A DNA stretch of 64,000 bases from Lepus europaeus (taxonomy: Eukaryota; Chordata; Mammalia; Lagomorpha; Leporidae). The stretch covers positions 35,187,885-35,251,884 of the forward strand of contig NC_084844.1 in NCBI RefSeq assembly GCF_033115175.1, written 5' to 3'. The position numbers and the translations under genes are program-made. Of this stretch, positions 11,063-22,500 are shown in pieces (within the stretch, counting starts at the first letter, position 1; each line of letters starts with the position of its first letter). Below the pieces are notes generated by a model that saw only the letters and a program-made list of their open reading frames with translations, was not told the origin of the DNA and searched no databases.

Positions 11063-11802
11063 GCCTCGCACCCACGGTGCTGCCAGTCGGTCGGTCTTAA
11101 GAGGGGATGGCTCTGGCTAACTGTTGCTGCTTTTTTTTTTTTTTTTTTTTGGATGACTCTTGAGGACAGGCAGCTGCCCGAGTGGCGCTCCTCTTTCCCC
11201 GTGGCACAGCTCCTTGAACCTACACGTGTGCTTTTTACCCATAACGCAGGGGGTGCAGGGAAGAGTAGCCCTTAGAGCCATGAATGTGCCGTGGCCTGTA
11301 GCCAGCGAGGTGACTGTCTGGCGTTTCCACTGGTGGAGGTGGGGAGAGAAGCCGCAGCTCCTTCCCCGTGTCGGAGAGGCTTGTGAAACTAGGCGGGTGG
11401 GGGAAGAGGAGCCGTCTTAGCTGTGGCCGCTTACTTAGCTTTTGTGGCGCTGGGGGGACTAGTGCAGCGGTTTTAGAAAAGGCTCGCACAGGGATTTGGG
11501 TGATGACGGCTGAGCCTTGGATTTTGCCACTAACTAGTTCTAGTATGTTGGGCTTGTTTCTGTATCTCACCAGGCTTTGTGTTCTGTGGAAAAGGCTAGA
11601 AGAGGCATTAAATTCTCTGTTTTCTTATTTCCCCAGGTGGCAGTAGGAAGAGAGGCAGACAGAAAAAGCCTTGTCTTTGTGTCCAGAACGTTGCCAATTG
11701 AGAGGTCTGTAAGAAATGTACCCCATTTCCCAGGGTTTTTCAAAAGAAGGTGTTCACACCCTGTGGACGTTCTACCCCAACTCTCTCTCTTTTTGTCACT
11801 AG
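11063..11802 (+). other. INTS2: 5' intron / 5' UTR region of INTS2
   Basis: T22-type run at 11131-11152, then unique sequence with no repeat. It ends in a strong pyrimidine tract and TCACTAG, the acceptor for the first coding exon. Confidence 0.55.
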
Positions 11803-12111
11803 GATCCACAGTGATGATGACCGAATGTGCAAGCCTTCAGTTTGTCAGCCCATTCGCTTTCGAGGCAATGCAGAAGGTGGATGTGGTGCGCCTGGCGTCT
11901 TTGAAGTGATCCGGAACTAAGACTTCTCCTGCCCTGTTTGGTACGGATGGCGCTTTGTGCTCCTGCTGACCAGAGCCAGAGCTGGGCTCAAGATAAAAAA
12001 GCTTATCCTCCGCCTTCTATCTGGAGTGGAAGCCGTCAACTCCATCGTTGCGTTGCTGTCGGTGGACTTCCACGCTTTGGAGCAGGATGCCAGCAAAGAG
12101 CAACAGCTTAG
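11803..12111 (+). CDS. INTS2: INTS2 coding exon 1 (start codon; two +1 frameshifts)
   Basis: Acceptor TCACTAG, donor CTTAG/GTAACG. Encodes residues 1-97, beginning MTECASLQFVSPFAFEAM. After VRLASL an extra A (11904 or 11905) turns the expected S-D-P-E frame into K-stop. The right frame resumes in +1 and runs through LVRMALCAPADQS. A second extra A in the six-A run 11995-12000 shifts again before KLILRLLSGVEAV. From the second ATG the exon has 295 bases, whereas 293 are needed to meet the phase of the next exon, so exactly two bases are in excess. Codon content is otherwise fully conserved. Confidence 0.92.
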
Positions 12112-15100
12112 GTAACGTTATGTTATACACTGGGCAGAGCAGGATGTGCTTAGATTGGCTGAGGAATAGGGCCTCGGTGGTTTCTCAGAGCTTGGAGAGC
12201 TCCTCCAGAAAACAGAATGAGAATGTAACTTCAGAGACTATTCTACTTAGGTCTTTTCTATTTGTAGTTAAAATCCTAGGGTGTTTAAAAATGTCATGTG
12301 GAAGTTTGGCCTTATTCTGTTGTAGTCCGGCTAAACTGATGTGGCCAGTTACTTTGTGGGAAGTGTTTAGGGTAATTCCCTCTAGATTGCAGGGGTGTAT
12401 TACAGGATGTATTAGAATCATTTGTGCAGCTTTTTAAACTTTTTTTTTTTGAAGATTTATTTATTTATTTGAAAGTCAGAGTAAAACAGAAAGAAAAGGA
12501 GAGGCAGAGAGAAAGAGAGAGAATGAGAGAGGGAGGTCTTCCATCCACTGGTTCACTCCCCAAATGGCCATAATGGCTGGAGCTGCGCCAATCTGAAGCC
12601 AGGAGCCAGGAGCTTCCTCCGAGTCTTCCCATGTGGGTGCAGGGGCCCAAGGACTTGGGCCATCTTCTACTGCTTTCCCAGGCCATAGCAGAGAGCTGGA
12701 TCAGAAGCAGCTGGGCCTCGAACTGGCGCCCTTATGGGATGCCAGCACTGCAGGCAATGGCTTTACCCGCTGCGCCAAAGAGCTGGCCCCCAGCTTTTTA
12801 AACTTTTGCTGGTTCACAAAGGTTCTGGGTAGATGTTATGTCCTCCCCCAAACTCCCCCATAATGAATCCAAGAGTAACCCACTAGTTTCAAGGGAAGTG
12901 ATTGTTAACTTTCAGTTGTGATGTAGTCTTTATGTATGTAGGTTGTGAATCCCTGAGATGATAGGTAAGCTAAATAATTATCAGAAGTCATAGAAGGTAT
13001 TTAAAATTTTTATGTTCTTTTGTTGGTTATTTTAATAAAAGATAATTTTTATGCATTGCTTCCACACAAGTGTTCTCATACGTGTTGTTTTATGTGTTTG
13101 TGCTTCATTAGGCATAAACTTGGAGGAGGCAGTGGAGAGAGCATCCTGGTTTCCCAGCTTCAGCATGGACTGACATTAGAGTTTGAACACAGTGATTCAC
13201 CTCGGCGATTGCGTCTCGTGCTTAGTGAGCTGTTGGCAATCATGAACAAGGTGATTCCTTTTGAGCACAGCTCAAAGTATTGTGCTTTGATATCTACATA
13301 TAGAAAGGTCGTAAAGAACAGGGCAACAAGGCAGGCAGGCTGTGTCCTTTCCTACTTGTATTTCTTTTTTAAAGATTTATTTATTTATTTGAAAGTCAGA
13401 GTTACACAGATTGAGGAGAGGGAGAGGGAGAGAGTTCTTTCATCCGCTGGTTCACTCTCCAGATGGCCACAACGGCCAGAGCTGTGCCAATCCGAAGCCA
13501 GGAGCCAGGAGCTAATTCCAGGTCTCCCACGCGGATGCAGGGGCCCAAGGACTTGGGCCATCTTCTACTGCTTTCCTAGGCCACAGCAGAGAGCTGAATC
13601 AGAAGTGGAGCAGCCGGGACTTGAACCGGTGCCCATATGGGATGCTAGCACTGCAGATGGCGCCCTTACCCACTATGCTACAGAGCCAGCCCCTGAACTT
13701 ATTTTTCATCAGTTTGAAATGAATGAGAGAGAAATAAAGATAAAAAATGTGCTCTGTCATCTATCTGCTGGTTCACTGTTCATATGCCCTCAATATTTGG
13801 GCCTGAGCCAGGAGCTATGGACTCCATCTGGTCTTCCCTGTGGACAGAAGGGACTGAAGCACTTGAGCTGTCATTTACTACCTCTCAGGTACATTAGCAG
13901 AAGCTGGATCCCAAGCAGAGGCAGGACTTGGTCCCAGGCACTCTGCTCTAAGATGTGGGTGTTCCAAGGCAGCTTAACCCCCTGCAACACAACATCTGCC
14001 CCTGTATAGGGTCTTCTTGACTTTCATTTTAAAGATTTTATTTTGTTTATTTGAAAGGCCGAGTTAGAGAGAGAGGTATCTTCCATCTGCTGCTTTGCAC
14101 CCCAAATGGCTGCAATGGCTGGGGCTAAGCCTGGCTGAAGCCAGAGCCTGGAGCTCCATCTGGGTCTCCCACATGGATGCAAGGGCCCAAGCCATTGGGC
14201 CATCTTCTGCTGCTTTCCCAGATGCATTAGGAGGGAGCTGAATTGGAAGTTATAGCAGCCAGGACTTGATCCAGCATCCATATGGGATGTCAGCATTACA
14301 GGCAGTAGCTTAATCTGCTGTGCCACAATACTGGCCCCATCTTGACATTATAAGGAATTTATCTCAGGATTTGTACAAATTAACCAAAGTTGATAATATT
14401 TTTATAGGATCTAATTTATAGTGAATTATAACAGAAAACCTAAATGATTCATTTAGACAATGGATGAGCCTCCATTACTTCATATATAACAGTGACTAGG
14501 AAGTATCAAAGCTGAATTAGAAGTAGGGTGATTGACTGAATTGTTCTTGTACCCTAATAGGTATTAAGGACACTGATGGGGTGTTTTTTTGTTTTTTTGT
14601 TTTTTGTTTTTTACAGGCAGAGTGGACAGTGAGAGAGAGAGAGACAGAGAGAAAAGTCTTTCTTTTTGCCCTTGGTTCACCCTCTCATGGCCACTGCGGC
14701 CAGCGCATAGTGCTGATTCGAAGGCAGGAGCCAGGCACTTCTCCTGGTCTCCCATGCGGGTGCAGGGCCCAAGGATTTGGGCTATCCTCCTCTGCACTCC
14801 CAGGCCATAGCAGAGAGCTGGCCTGGAAGAGGGGCAGCCAGGACAGAATCCGGCGCCCCAACCGGGACTAGAACCCGGTATGCTGGCGCCACAAGGCGGA
14901 GGATTAGCCTGTTAAGCCACAGCGCTGGTCGGGTGTTTTTTTTAATACCTCACTTGATGACTATAATAAAAGAACTGACTTTCGTGTTTAGGAGGTTTTC
15001 AGGTTTTTTCAGCTTTGTGCCCTTCAGCATATGGGAAATATGGTGACAAAACTACTGCATGAAATTTTAAAAAATGTTCATGGGTGTTTTTGTTGATCTG

Positions 15101-18100
15101 AGTTTTAACTCTGTTTACTACACAAATCTTTAGAATTGAACAGGAATTTGCCTTTGTTATAATGTGTAAATTTTGTATTTTTTGGCTTTTGTTAAGTGAT
15201 GTTTTATGTAGGTAGCATCCCTATTTCATTTCTTTGTCTTCCTTTATCCTTTAATTCCAGTTGTCTCCAAATATTTAAATAGAAATTTATTTTTGAGACC
15301 AATACTGTTGGGTCTGAAAAGTAATTAATGTGAGTGCTAATTGTGGTTAAATTGGTTGAAATTGATGAAGTTCTGTATATTGTGCTGTAGTATAGTAGTG
15401 AAATATTAAGAGACATGGTGTGTGATCTCAATAAATACAAAAATAGTAAGCACTTTCATTCATTACCCAAATTATAGCAATTGTTATTGTTTTTAAAGAT
15501 ATATATATATATTTGAAAGGCAGAGTGATAGAGAGGGAGAGACAGACAGAAAGATGGAGAGATCTTCCATCCACTGGTTCATGCCTCAAATGTCCACAAC
15601 AGCTGGGGCTAGGCAAGGCCAAAGCCAGGAACTTAGAACTCCATTTGAGTCTTCCATTTGGGAAGTACCTAAGTATGTTTCCTTTCCTGCTGTGTTGGCA
15701 GAAAGCTGGATTGGAAATGGACCAACCAGGACTTGCAGTGGCACTCTGATATGGGATATGGGATATAGGTGTCATTAGCAGTGACTTAATGCACTGCACC
15801 ACAATATTGAATTTAATAGAGTTCCTGTCTTTTTTTTTTTTTAAGGTATCTGAATCCAATGGAGAATTTTTTTTCAAGTCTTCTGAGCTCTTTGAGAGTC
15901 CAGTGTATTTGGAGGAAGCTGCAGATGTACTTTGTATTTTACAAGCAGGTATTGTATTAAGTGCTAAGATACATTGTGAGTACATTTTCCTCTTAAATGA
16001 TATTGTGTAACTTCTTAGCCTAGACTGTTGTGTTATTTTAAGAATCTTCTAATAAAAATGTATCCTAAAAGTTAAAGCAAAAATGATTGATAGTAGGAAA
16101 ATTATTAAGTAAACTACATTATTGCCAGAGTATGGTATATTATAAAGATACAAAAATGATATATTTGATTTGGTGATTTTAATACCCATTAATAATTTTG
16201 GAAAATTTCTCCAGTATGTTAAATGAAAAAAATTAAAGGAGAAAATAGTAAGTAGAATCTAATCCCAATTTTCTTTCTATTTTTTTATTTTTTTGACAGG
16301 CAGAGTTAGACAGTGAGAGAGAGAGACAGAGAGAAAGGTCTTCCTTCCGTTGGTTCACCCCCAAAATGGCCGCCATGGCCGGCACGCTGCGGCAGAGCCA
16401 GGTGCTTCCTCCTGGTCTCCCATGCGGGTGCAGGGCCCAAGCACTTGGGCCATCCTCCACTGCCTTCCGGGGCCACAGCAGAGAGCTGGACTGGAAGAGG
16501 AGCAACCGGGACAGAATCTGGCGCCCCAACAGGGATTAGAACCTGGGGTGCCGGCACAGCAGGCGGAGGATTAGCCTAGTGAACTGCGGTGCCAGCTCCA
16601 ATTTTCTTAGAAATTAAAACAAAAACAATATCCATGGGAGAGATTAAAATACAGTATATTTTTAACTTTGACGAGATAGAGATAATTTTATTCTTTTGCA
16701 TTTTTATATGTTCCAGATTCTTATATATGATAGAAATAAAACGTGAAGGACATAAAAAGGCAAAGAAAGTGTTCATGAAAATAATTCTTTAGAAAAGCAT
16801 TGTTTAGAAAAACTTTGTGCAATGTTCCATGTTGTACTGTTCAGTTCAGAAGCTGTTAGATGTGTGTTGCTAATGACTATCTTACGGGAAGCTCAACTCT
16901 ATATGAAAAGAAAGAACTTTAATTGCTTTTCGATGATATTTGTGAATTGTCAGACTTTCAGTGTAAAATATAATGATCTCTTTAATAATAACCTTGACTT
17001 TATTTTCTTATAGAACTCCCTTCCTTACTTCCCATAGTGGATGTAGCTGAGGCCTTGCTACATGTTAGAAATGGTGCCTGGTTCTTATGTCTTTTGGTGG
17101 CCAATGTTCCTGATAGTTTTAATGAAGGTAATTATAATTTAAAAGTGGGATATTGAAGAGATTAACTTGGACATGTCCAGGACTTATTGGTTTGACCTAA
17201 GAAGAAACATTTAGGAGATTTTATTTTGGATTTTATTTTATTTTTTTAAAAATTGGGAACCGGCTTTGTGGCATAGCAGATAAAGTTGCTGCCTGCAATG
17301 CTGACATCCCACATGGGTGTCAGTTTGAGACCCAGCTGCTGCTCTTCTGATCCAGCTCCCTGCTGATGTACCTGGGAAAGCAGCAGAAGATGGTCCAAGT
17401 ACTTGGGCCCCTGGCACCCAGGTGGGAGACCTGGAAGAAGCTCATGGCTACTGGCTTCAGCCTGACCTGACCCTTGCTGTTATAGCCATCTGGTCTCTCT
17501 CTCTGTCTCCCTCTCTCTCTAACTTTGCCTTTCATATAAATAAAATCTTTTAAAAAACTGTGTATATTCATTTGAGAGGCGGAGGGATACAGAGAGAAAA
17601 AGAGCATGAGAGAGAAATATATAGAGCTCTCCCATCTGCTGGTTAACTCTGCAAATGTCTGCAATGGTCAGGACTGGGCCAGCCTGAAGCTGGAGTCCAG
17701 AGACTCAGTCCAGCTACCTTACATAGGTGGCAGAGACCCAAACACTTGAGCCATCACCACTGCTTCCCAGTGTCTGCATTAGCAGAAAGATGGAGAGGAG
17801 CTAGAGCCACAAGTTGAACACAGGTATTCTGATGCAACCATCTTTTTTTTTTTTTTTTTAAGATTTATTTATTCTTTTGAAAGAGTTACACACAGAGAGA
17901 AGGAGAGGCAGAGAGAGGTCTTCTGTCTGTTGGTTCACTCCCCATTTGGCTGCAGTGGCTGGAGCTCTGCCGATCCAAAGCCAGGAGCCTTTTCCGGGTC
18001 TCCCACGTGGGTGCAGGGGCCCAAGGACCTGAGCCATCTTCTACTGCTTTCCCAGGCCATAGCAGAGAGCTGGATCATAAGTGGAGTGGCTGTGACTTGA

Positions 18101-19502
18101 ACTGGCACCCATATGGGATGCTGGCACTGCAGGTGGCAGCTTTACCTGCTACACCACAGGGCCAGCCCTGCAGATGTCTTAAGTGGTAGATTCAATGCCT
18201 GCTCCATCAGATTTTTATTTTTTGAAAGTTTATCAGTGGGGCCAGTGTTGTGGCATAACCTGCAAAGTTTTTTTTTAAATATTTATTTATCTATTTGAAA
18301 GTCAGAGTTACACAGAGAGAGGAGAGGCAGAGAAAGAGAGAGAGGTCTTCTGTCTGCTGGTTTACTCCCCAGATGGCTGCAACGGCTGGAGCTGTGCCGA
18401 TCCGAAGCCAGGAGCTTCTTCCGGGTCCCCCATGCGGGTGCAGGGGCCCAAGGACTTGGGCCATCTCTGCTGCTTTCCCAGGCCATTGCAGAGAGCTGGA
18501 TCAGAAGTGGAGCAGCCAGAACTCAAACCGGTATCCATATGAGATGCCTGTACTGTAAGCAGCAGCTTTCCCTGCTATGCCACAGTGCCAGCCCCATTTA
18601 AAGCTGCTTTCTGTGATACCAGTATCCTATATGGGTGTCGGTTTGAGTCCCAGCTGCTCCTTTTCCTATTGAGCTCCCTGCTAATGCATCTGGCAAAGCA
18701 GCAGAAGATGGCCCAAGTTCTTGGCCCGCTGCACCCATGTGGGAGACCTGGAAGAACTTCCTGGTTCCTGGCTTCCATCTGGCCCAGCCCTAACCATTAT
18801 GGCCATTTGGGGAGCAGAGGGAAGGTCTCTCTCTGTGTGTGTCTCTCTCTCCCCCTCTCTCCATCTCCCTGTAAGTGTGCCTTTCAAATAAAGAGAAAGT
18901 TTACCAGTGAGCATTCACTATAGAATTTTGAGTTTAGAGATTTCAAAATTATATTGGCTTTGATAATTTAAGTTTAGAGAGTATGTAGGAACAAAATACT
19001 TTTTTGCCTTTAGTCATCAGTGCTATAATATGACAGTAAAAAATACCAAGGAAGTAGAAGATTTAATTCCCATTGTCTGGGAGCAAATGGGGTATAGACA
19101 TTTGTGAAACACTCAGAGAGTAGTTTGAGGTATAGGTAGTCAGAAATAACAGCATTCAGACTCTGGGTTTTTAACTTTATTTTGCTGTCAGTTTGCAGAA
19201 AAGCATAGGATAGAAGTTGAGAAGAATCATCTAAAAATTTCTATGTCTATTGCAAGCTTCTGGGTCTGAGTGATATAAAAATAAAAGCATATATTAAGCA
19301 AGGTAATTTGTGAATTGTGAGCTAAGAGGGAAAAATACTAGGTCTAGGGTCATAATTCCTGGCTTTTGTCACACATTCTGTGATCACAATCAAAATATTT
19401 AATTCTCATCTGTAAAATGGGCCTATTATAACATTTCCTTTATATATACATATATATATTTAATGATTATTTATTTGAAAGATAGTGACAGAGGGGGATT
19501 AG

Positions 19503-19558
<56 letters not shown>

Positions 19559-22500
19559 TCCATCTGCTGGTTCATCCCCTAAAAGCCTGCGATAGCCAGG
19601 GCTGGGTCAGGCCAGTGCCAGGAGCTAGGGACTATCTGGGTCTACAATATGGGTGGTTGGAACCCAAGTACTTGGATCATCATCTTCTGTCTCCTGGATC
19701 CTGGAAGCGTAGGCAGAACTATATCCCGGGTACTCCTGTATGGGATGCAGTTGTCCCAGATGGCAGCTTAGCTTGCTGTGCCACAGTCTGATCCCTCTCT
19801 TATATTTCTGGAGATTTTTTGAATATCACATGATGTGTGAAACTCTTTGTAAACTGTCAGTGTGTTTTATCAGTTCCTGAAAGAGGATTTTTGACATCTG
19901 AAAACTTAGTAGTGGATTTAGCTGTTTCTCCTTTCAGTCTTGTTGGTTTTTGCTTCATGTGCTTTGAAGTTCTATTATTGGATCCATGTGCATTTAGAAT
20001 TGTTTGTTTTGATTAAGTTAGCCTTTTTCCTTCATTCTGAAATATTCTATTTTTCTGATATGTTCCTTCTTTTGAAGCCAGATTTATCTGATAATAATAT
20101 AGCCATGTCAACTTTCTTATGATTAGTGTTTGGCTAGACTAGTATTTACTTTTCTTTCTTTCTTTTTACAATTTATTTATTTATTTATTTATTTTTATTT
20201 TATTTTTTTGACAGGCAGAGTGGACAGTGAGAGAGAGACAGAGAGAAAGGTCTTCCTTTTGCCGTTGGTTCACCCTCCAAAGGCCGCCGCGGTAGGCGCG
20301 CTGTGGCCGGCGCACCGCGTTGTTCCGTTGGCAGGAGCCAGGTGCTTCTCCTGGTCTCCCATGGGGTGCAGGGCCCAAGCACTTGGTCCATCCTCCACTG
20401 CACTCCCTGGCCACAGCAGAGAACTGGCCTGGAAGAGGGGCAACCGGGACAGGATCGGTGCCCCGACCGGGACTAGAACCCGGTGTGCCGGCGCCGCAAG
20501 GCGGAGAATTAGCCTAGTGAGCCGCGGCGCCGGCCCCAATTTATTTATTTATTTGAAAGGTAGAGTTACAGAGAGAAAGGGAGAAACAGAGAACGAGAGA
20601 AAAAGCTTCCATCTGCTGGCTGGTTCACTCCCCAAATGGCCGCATTAGTCAGAGCTGGGCCAAACTGAAGCCAGGAGCCAGGAACTTTTGAGTCTCCCAT
20701 GTGGGTGCAGTGGCCCAAGCACTTGGGTCATCTTCTGTTTTCCCTGGATGATTAGCAAGTAACTGGATTGGAAGTGGAGCAGCCAAGATACAAATCATTG
20801 CCACATGGGATGCTGGCGTCACAGGTGGCACCTTTACCCGCTTTGCCATGCCGGCCCCAGTAGTAGTTACTTTTTCGTGTGTACATCATTCCTTTGTGTA
20901 GTTTCACATTTCCTTCTGTGTTATTTCCCCTTAGCTTAAACTGCTTCCTTCATTTCTTGTAGTGTAGATTTGTTGGCAATAAGTTTTCACAGATTTCTTT
21001 GGTTTGGAAGAACTCTTCATTTTGCTTTCTTTTTTATAAGATATTTTCATTGGGCATAAAGTTGTAGGTTGACAGTTTCTTAAAGGCGTGGAAGGATCTC
21101 TGGGATGGGTGTTGTGGTACATCGGGTTAAGTTGCCACTTGGAATACTGCATCCCATATTGGAGTGCCTGGAATTCAGTTCTATCTCTGCTTCGCATCCA
21201 GCTTTCTGCTAATGTACATCTGGGAGGCAGCAGGTGATGGCTCAGTACTTGGGTTGCTGCCCTTACTTGGGACCTCTGGATGGAGTTCCGTGTTCCTGAC
21301 TTCAGCATGACCCAGCCCTGGCTGTGGTGGGCATTTGGGGAGTGAATCAATGGATGGAAAATTTCTCCCTGTCCCCCTGTTGCTCCGCCTTTTAAATAAA
21401 TAAATAAAGGCTGGTGGTGTAGCGGTTAAAGCTGCTGGCAATTCCATGTGAGCACCACAGTTCATGTCCTGGCTGTGTGCTTCTGATCCAACACCCTGCT
21501 TATGGCCTAGAAAAGGCAGTGGAAGACAGCCTAAGTATCTGGGCCCCTGACACCCCCGTGGGAGACTCGGAGGAAGCTCCTAGCTCCTGGTTTAGCCTGA
21601 GCCAGTGCTGGCGGTTGTGGCCACTGGGGAGTGAACCAGTGGATGGAAAATCTCTATCTCTTTCTCCCCCTCTCTCTTTCAAATAAATAAATCTTTAAAA
21701 ATAAATAAATAAACTTTTAAAAAAGATAGCATTCTATTGTGTTTTTTTGTCTTTGTTCCTTCATAATGTTTTTCTCCTCTGGTTACTTCTGTTTGTTTAT
21801 TATCTTTTTTCCTGTGGTTACTTTTGAGATTTTCTCTTTTATGTGGTGTGTCTTTGTATGACATTCTGTTTGTATTTGTCCTGCTTGAGGTTCATTGAAC
21901 TTCTAGGTTCATGAAAAAATTTCTTCAAGTTAATTTTTGCCTACCATTCCCTTTTCTTCTTTGTACAACTGTAGTTGCAAATAAGTTTGACAGTATGGTA
22001 CTGCCCCATGGGTTTCTCTTTGTGTTTTAAATCTCTGTTAATTCTTTGCATCATTTTGACCATTTTTAATGCTGTGCTTTCATGTTCCCTGATCTTTTCC
22101 TTTAGTGTCTGATATTCATAAATTATTGATTCTTAAGGCTGAAAAAATGGTTTCTGACATCTTACTTATGAAACTTAAAGTAATAGGGACTCTTAAATAT
22201 TTAGTTTGTAGAGGCCTGATCAAAAATGGAGAACGACAAGATGAAGAAAGTCTCGGAGGAAGGCGCAGGACAGATGCCTTACGCTTCTTATGTAAAATGA
22301 ATCCTTCTCAGGCTCTCAAGGTCCGGGGCATGGTGGTAAGAAACCTGCTGTTTTTAAGAGACAAAGGGCTTTTTATCAGGATGAAGAATTTTTCTCCAGA
22401 TGCCTTTGGAATCTTGTAGGTGTTGGGAATTTGAATTATATTCTGGGGGAGTTATTTTCCTCTTTGAGTTTTTAATGTTTGTGAGATTTCTTCCTCTGAA

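Larger units (their letters stand above)
19930..22110 (-). mobile_element. L1M-type LINE remnant, inverted, broken by four CSINEs
   Basis: Pieces at about 19930-20150, 20866-21100 and 21721-22110 run in order along the antisense L1M 3' region: GATAATAATATAGCCATGTC with TTATGATTAGTGTTTGGC, then CATTGGGCATAAAGTTGTAG, then TGCTTGAGGTTCATTGAACT. Its end lies about 95 bases before the acceptor of coding exon 5. The subfamily cannot be assigned by eye. Confidence 0.65.

Noticed and set aside
11904..12000. Programmed ribosomal frameshifting in INTS2
   Set aside because: The two shifts are both one-base excesses with no slippery heptamer, no following structure that I can see, and no known precedent in INTS2. 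An error in the sequence is simpler.
13020..14009. 330-codon open frame, the longest in the window
   Set aside because: Only 13112-13250 is real (INTS2 coding exon 2). The rest reads through the splice donor into two inverted CSINEs and is chance.
19507..19555. CRISPR-like or other regularly spaced direct repeats
   Set aside because: Repeated words are CSINE copies or simple GA/GT/TA tracts; there are no constant-length spacers, and the genome is mammalian.
20130..20648. 172-codon open frame and dozens of 60-180 codon frames containing words such as GRVDSERE or MAQVLGP
   Set aside because: They recur in every CSINE, on both strands and in several frames, because the GC-rich SINE consensus has few stops. 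They are repeat shadows.
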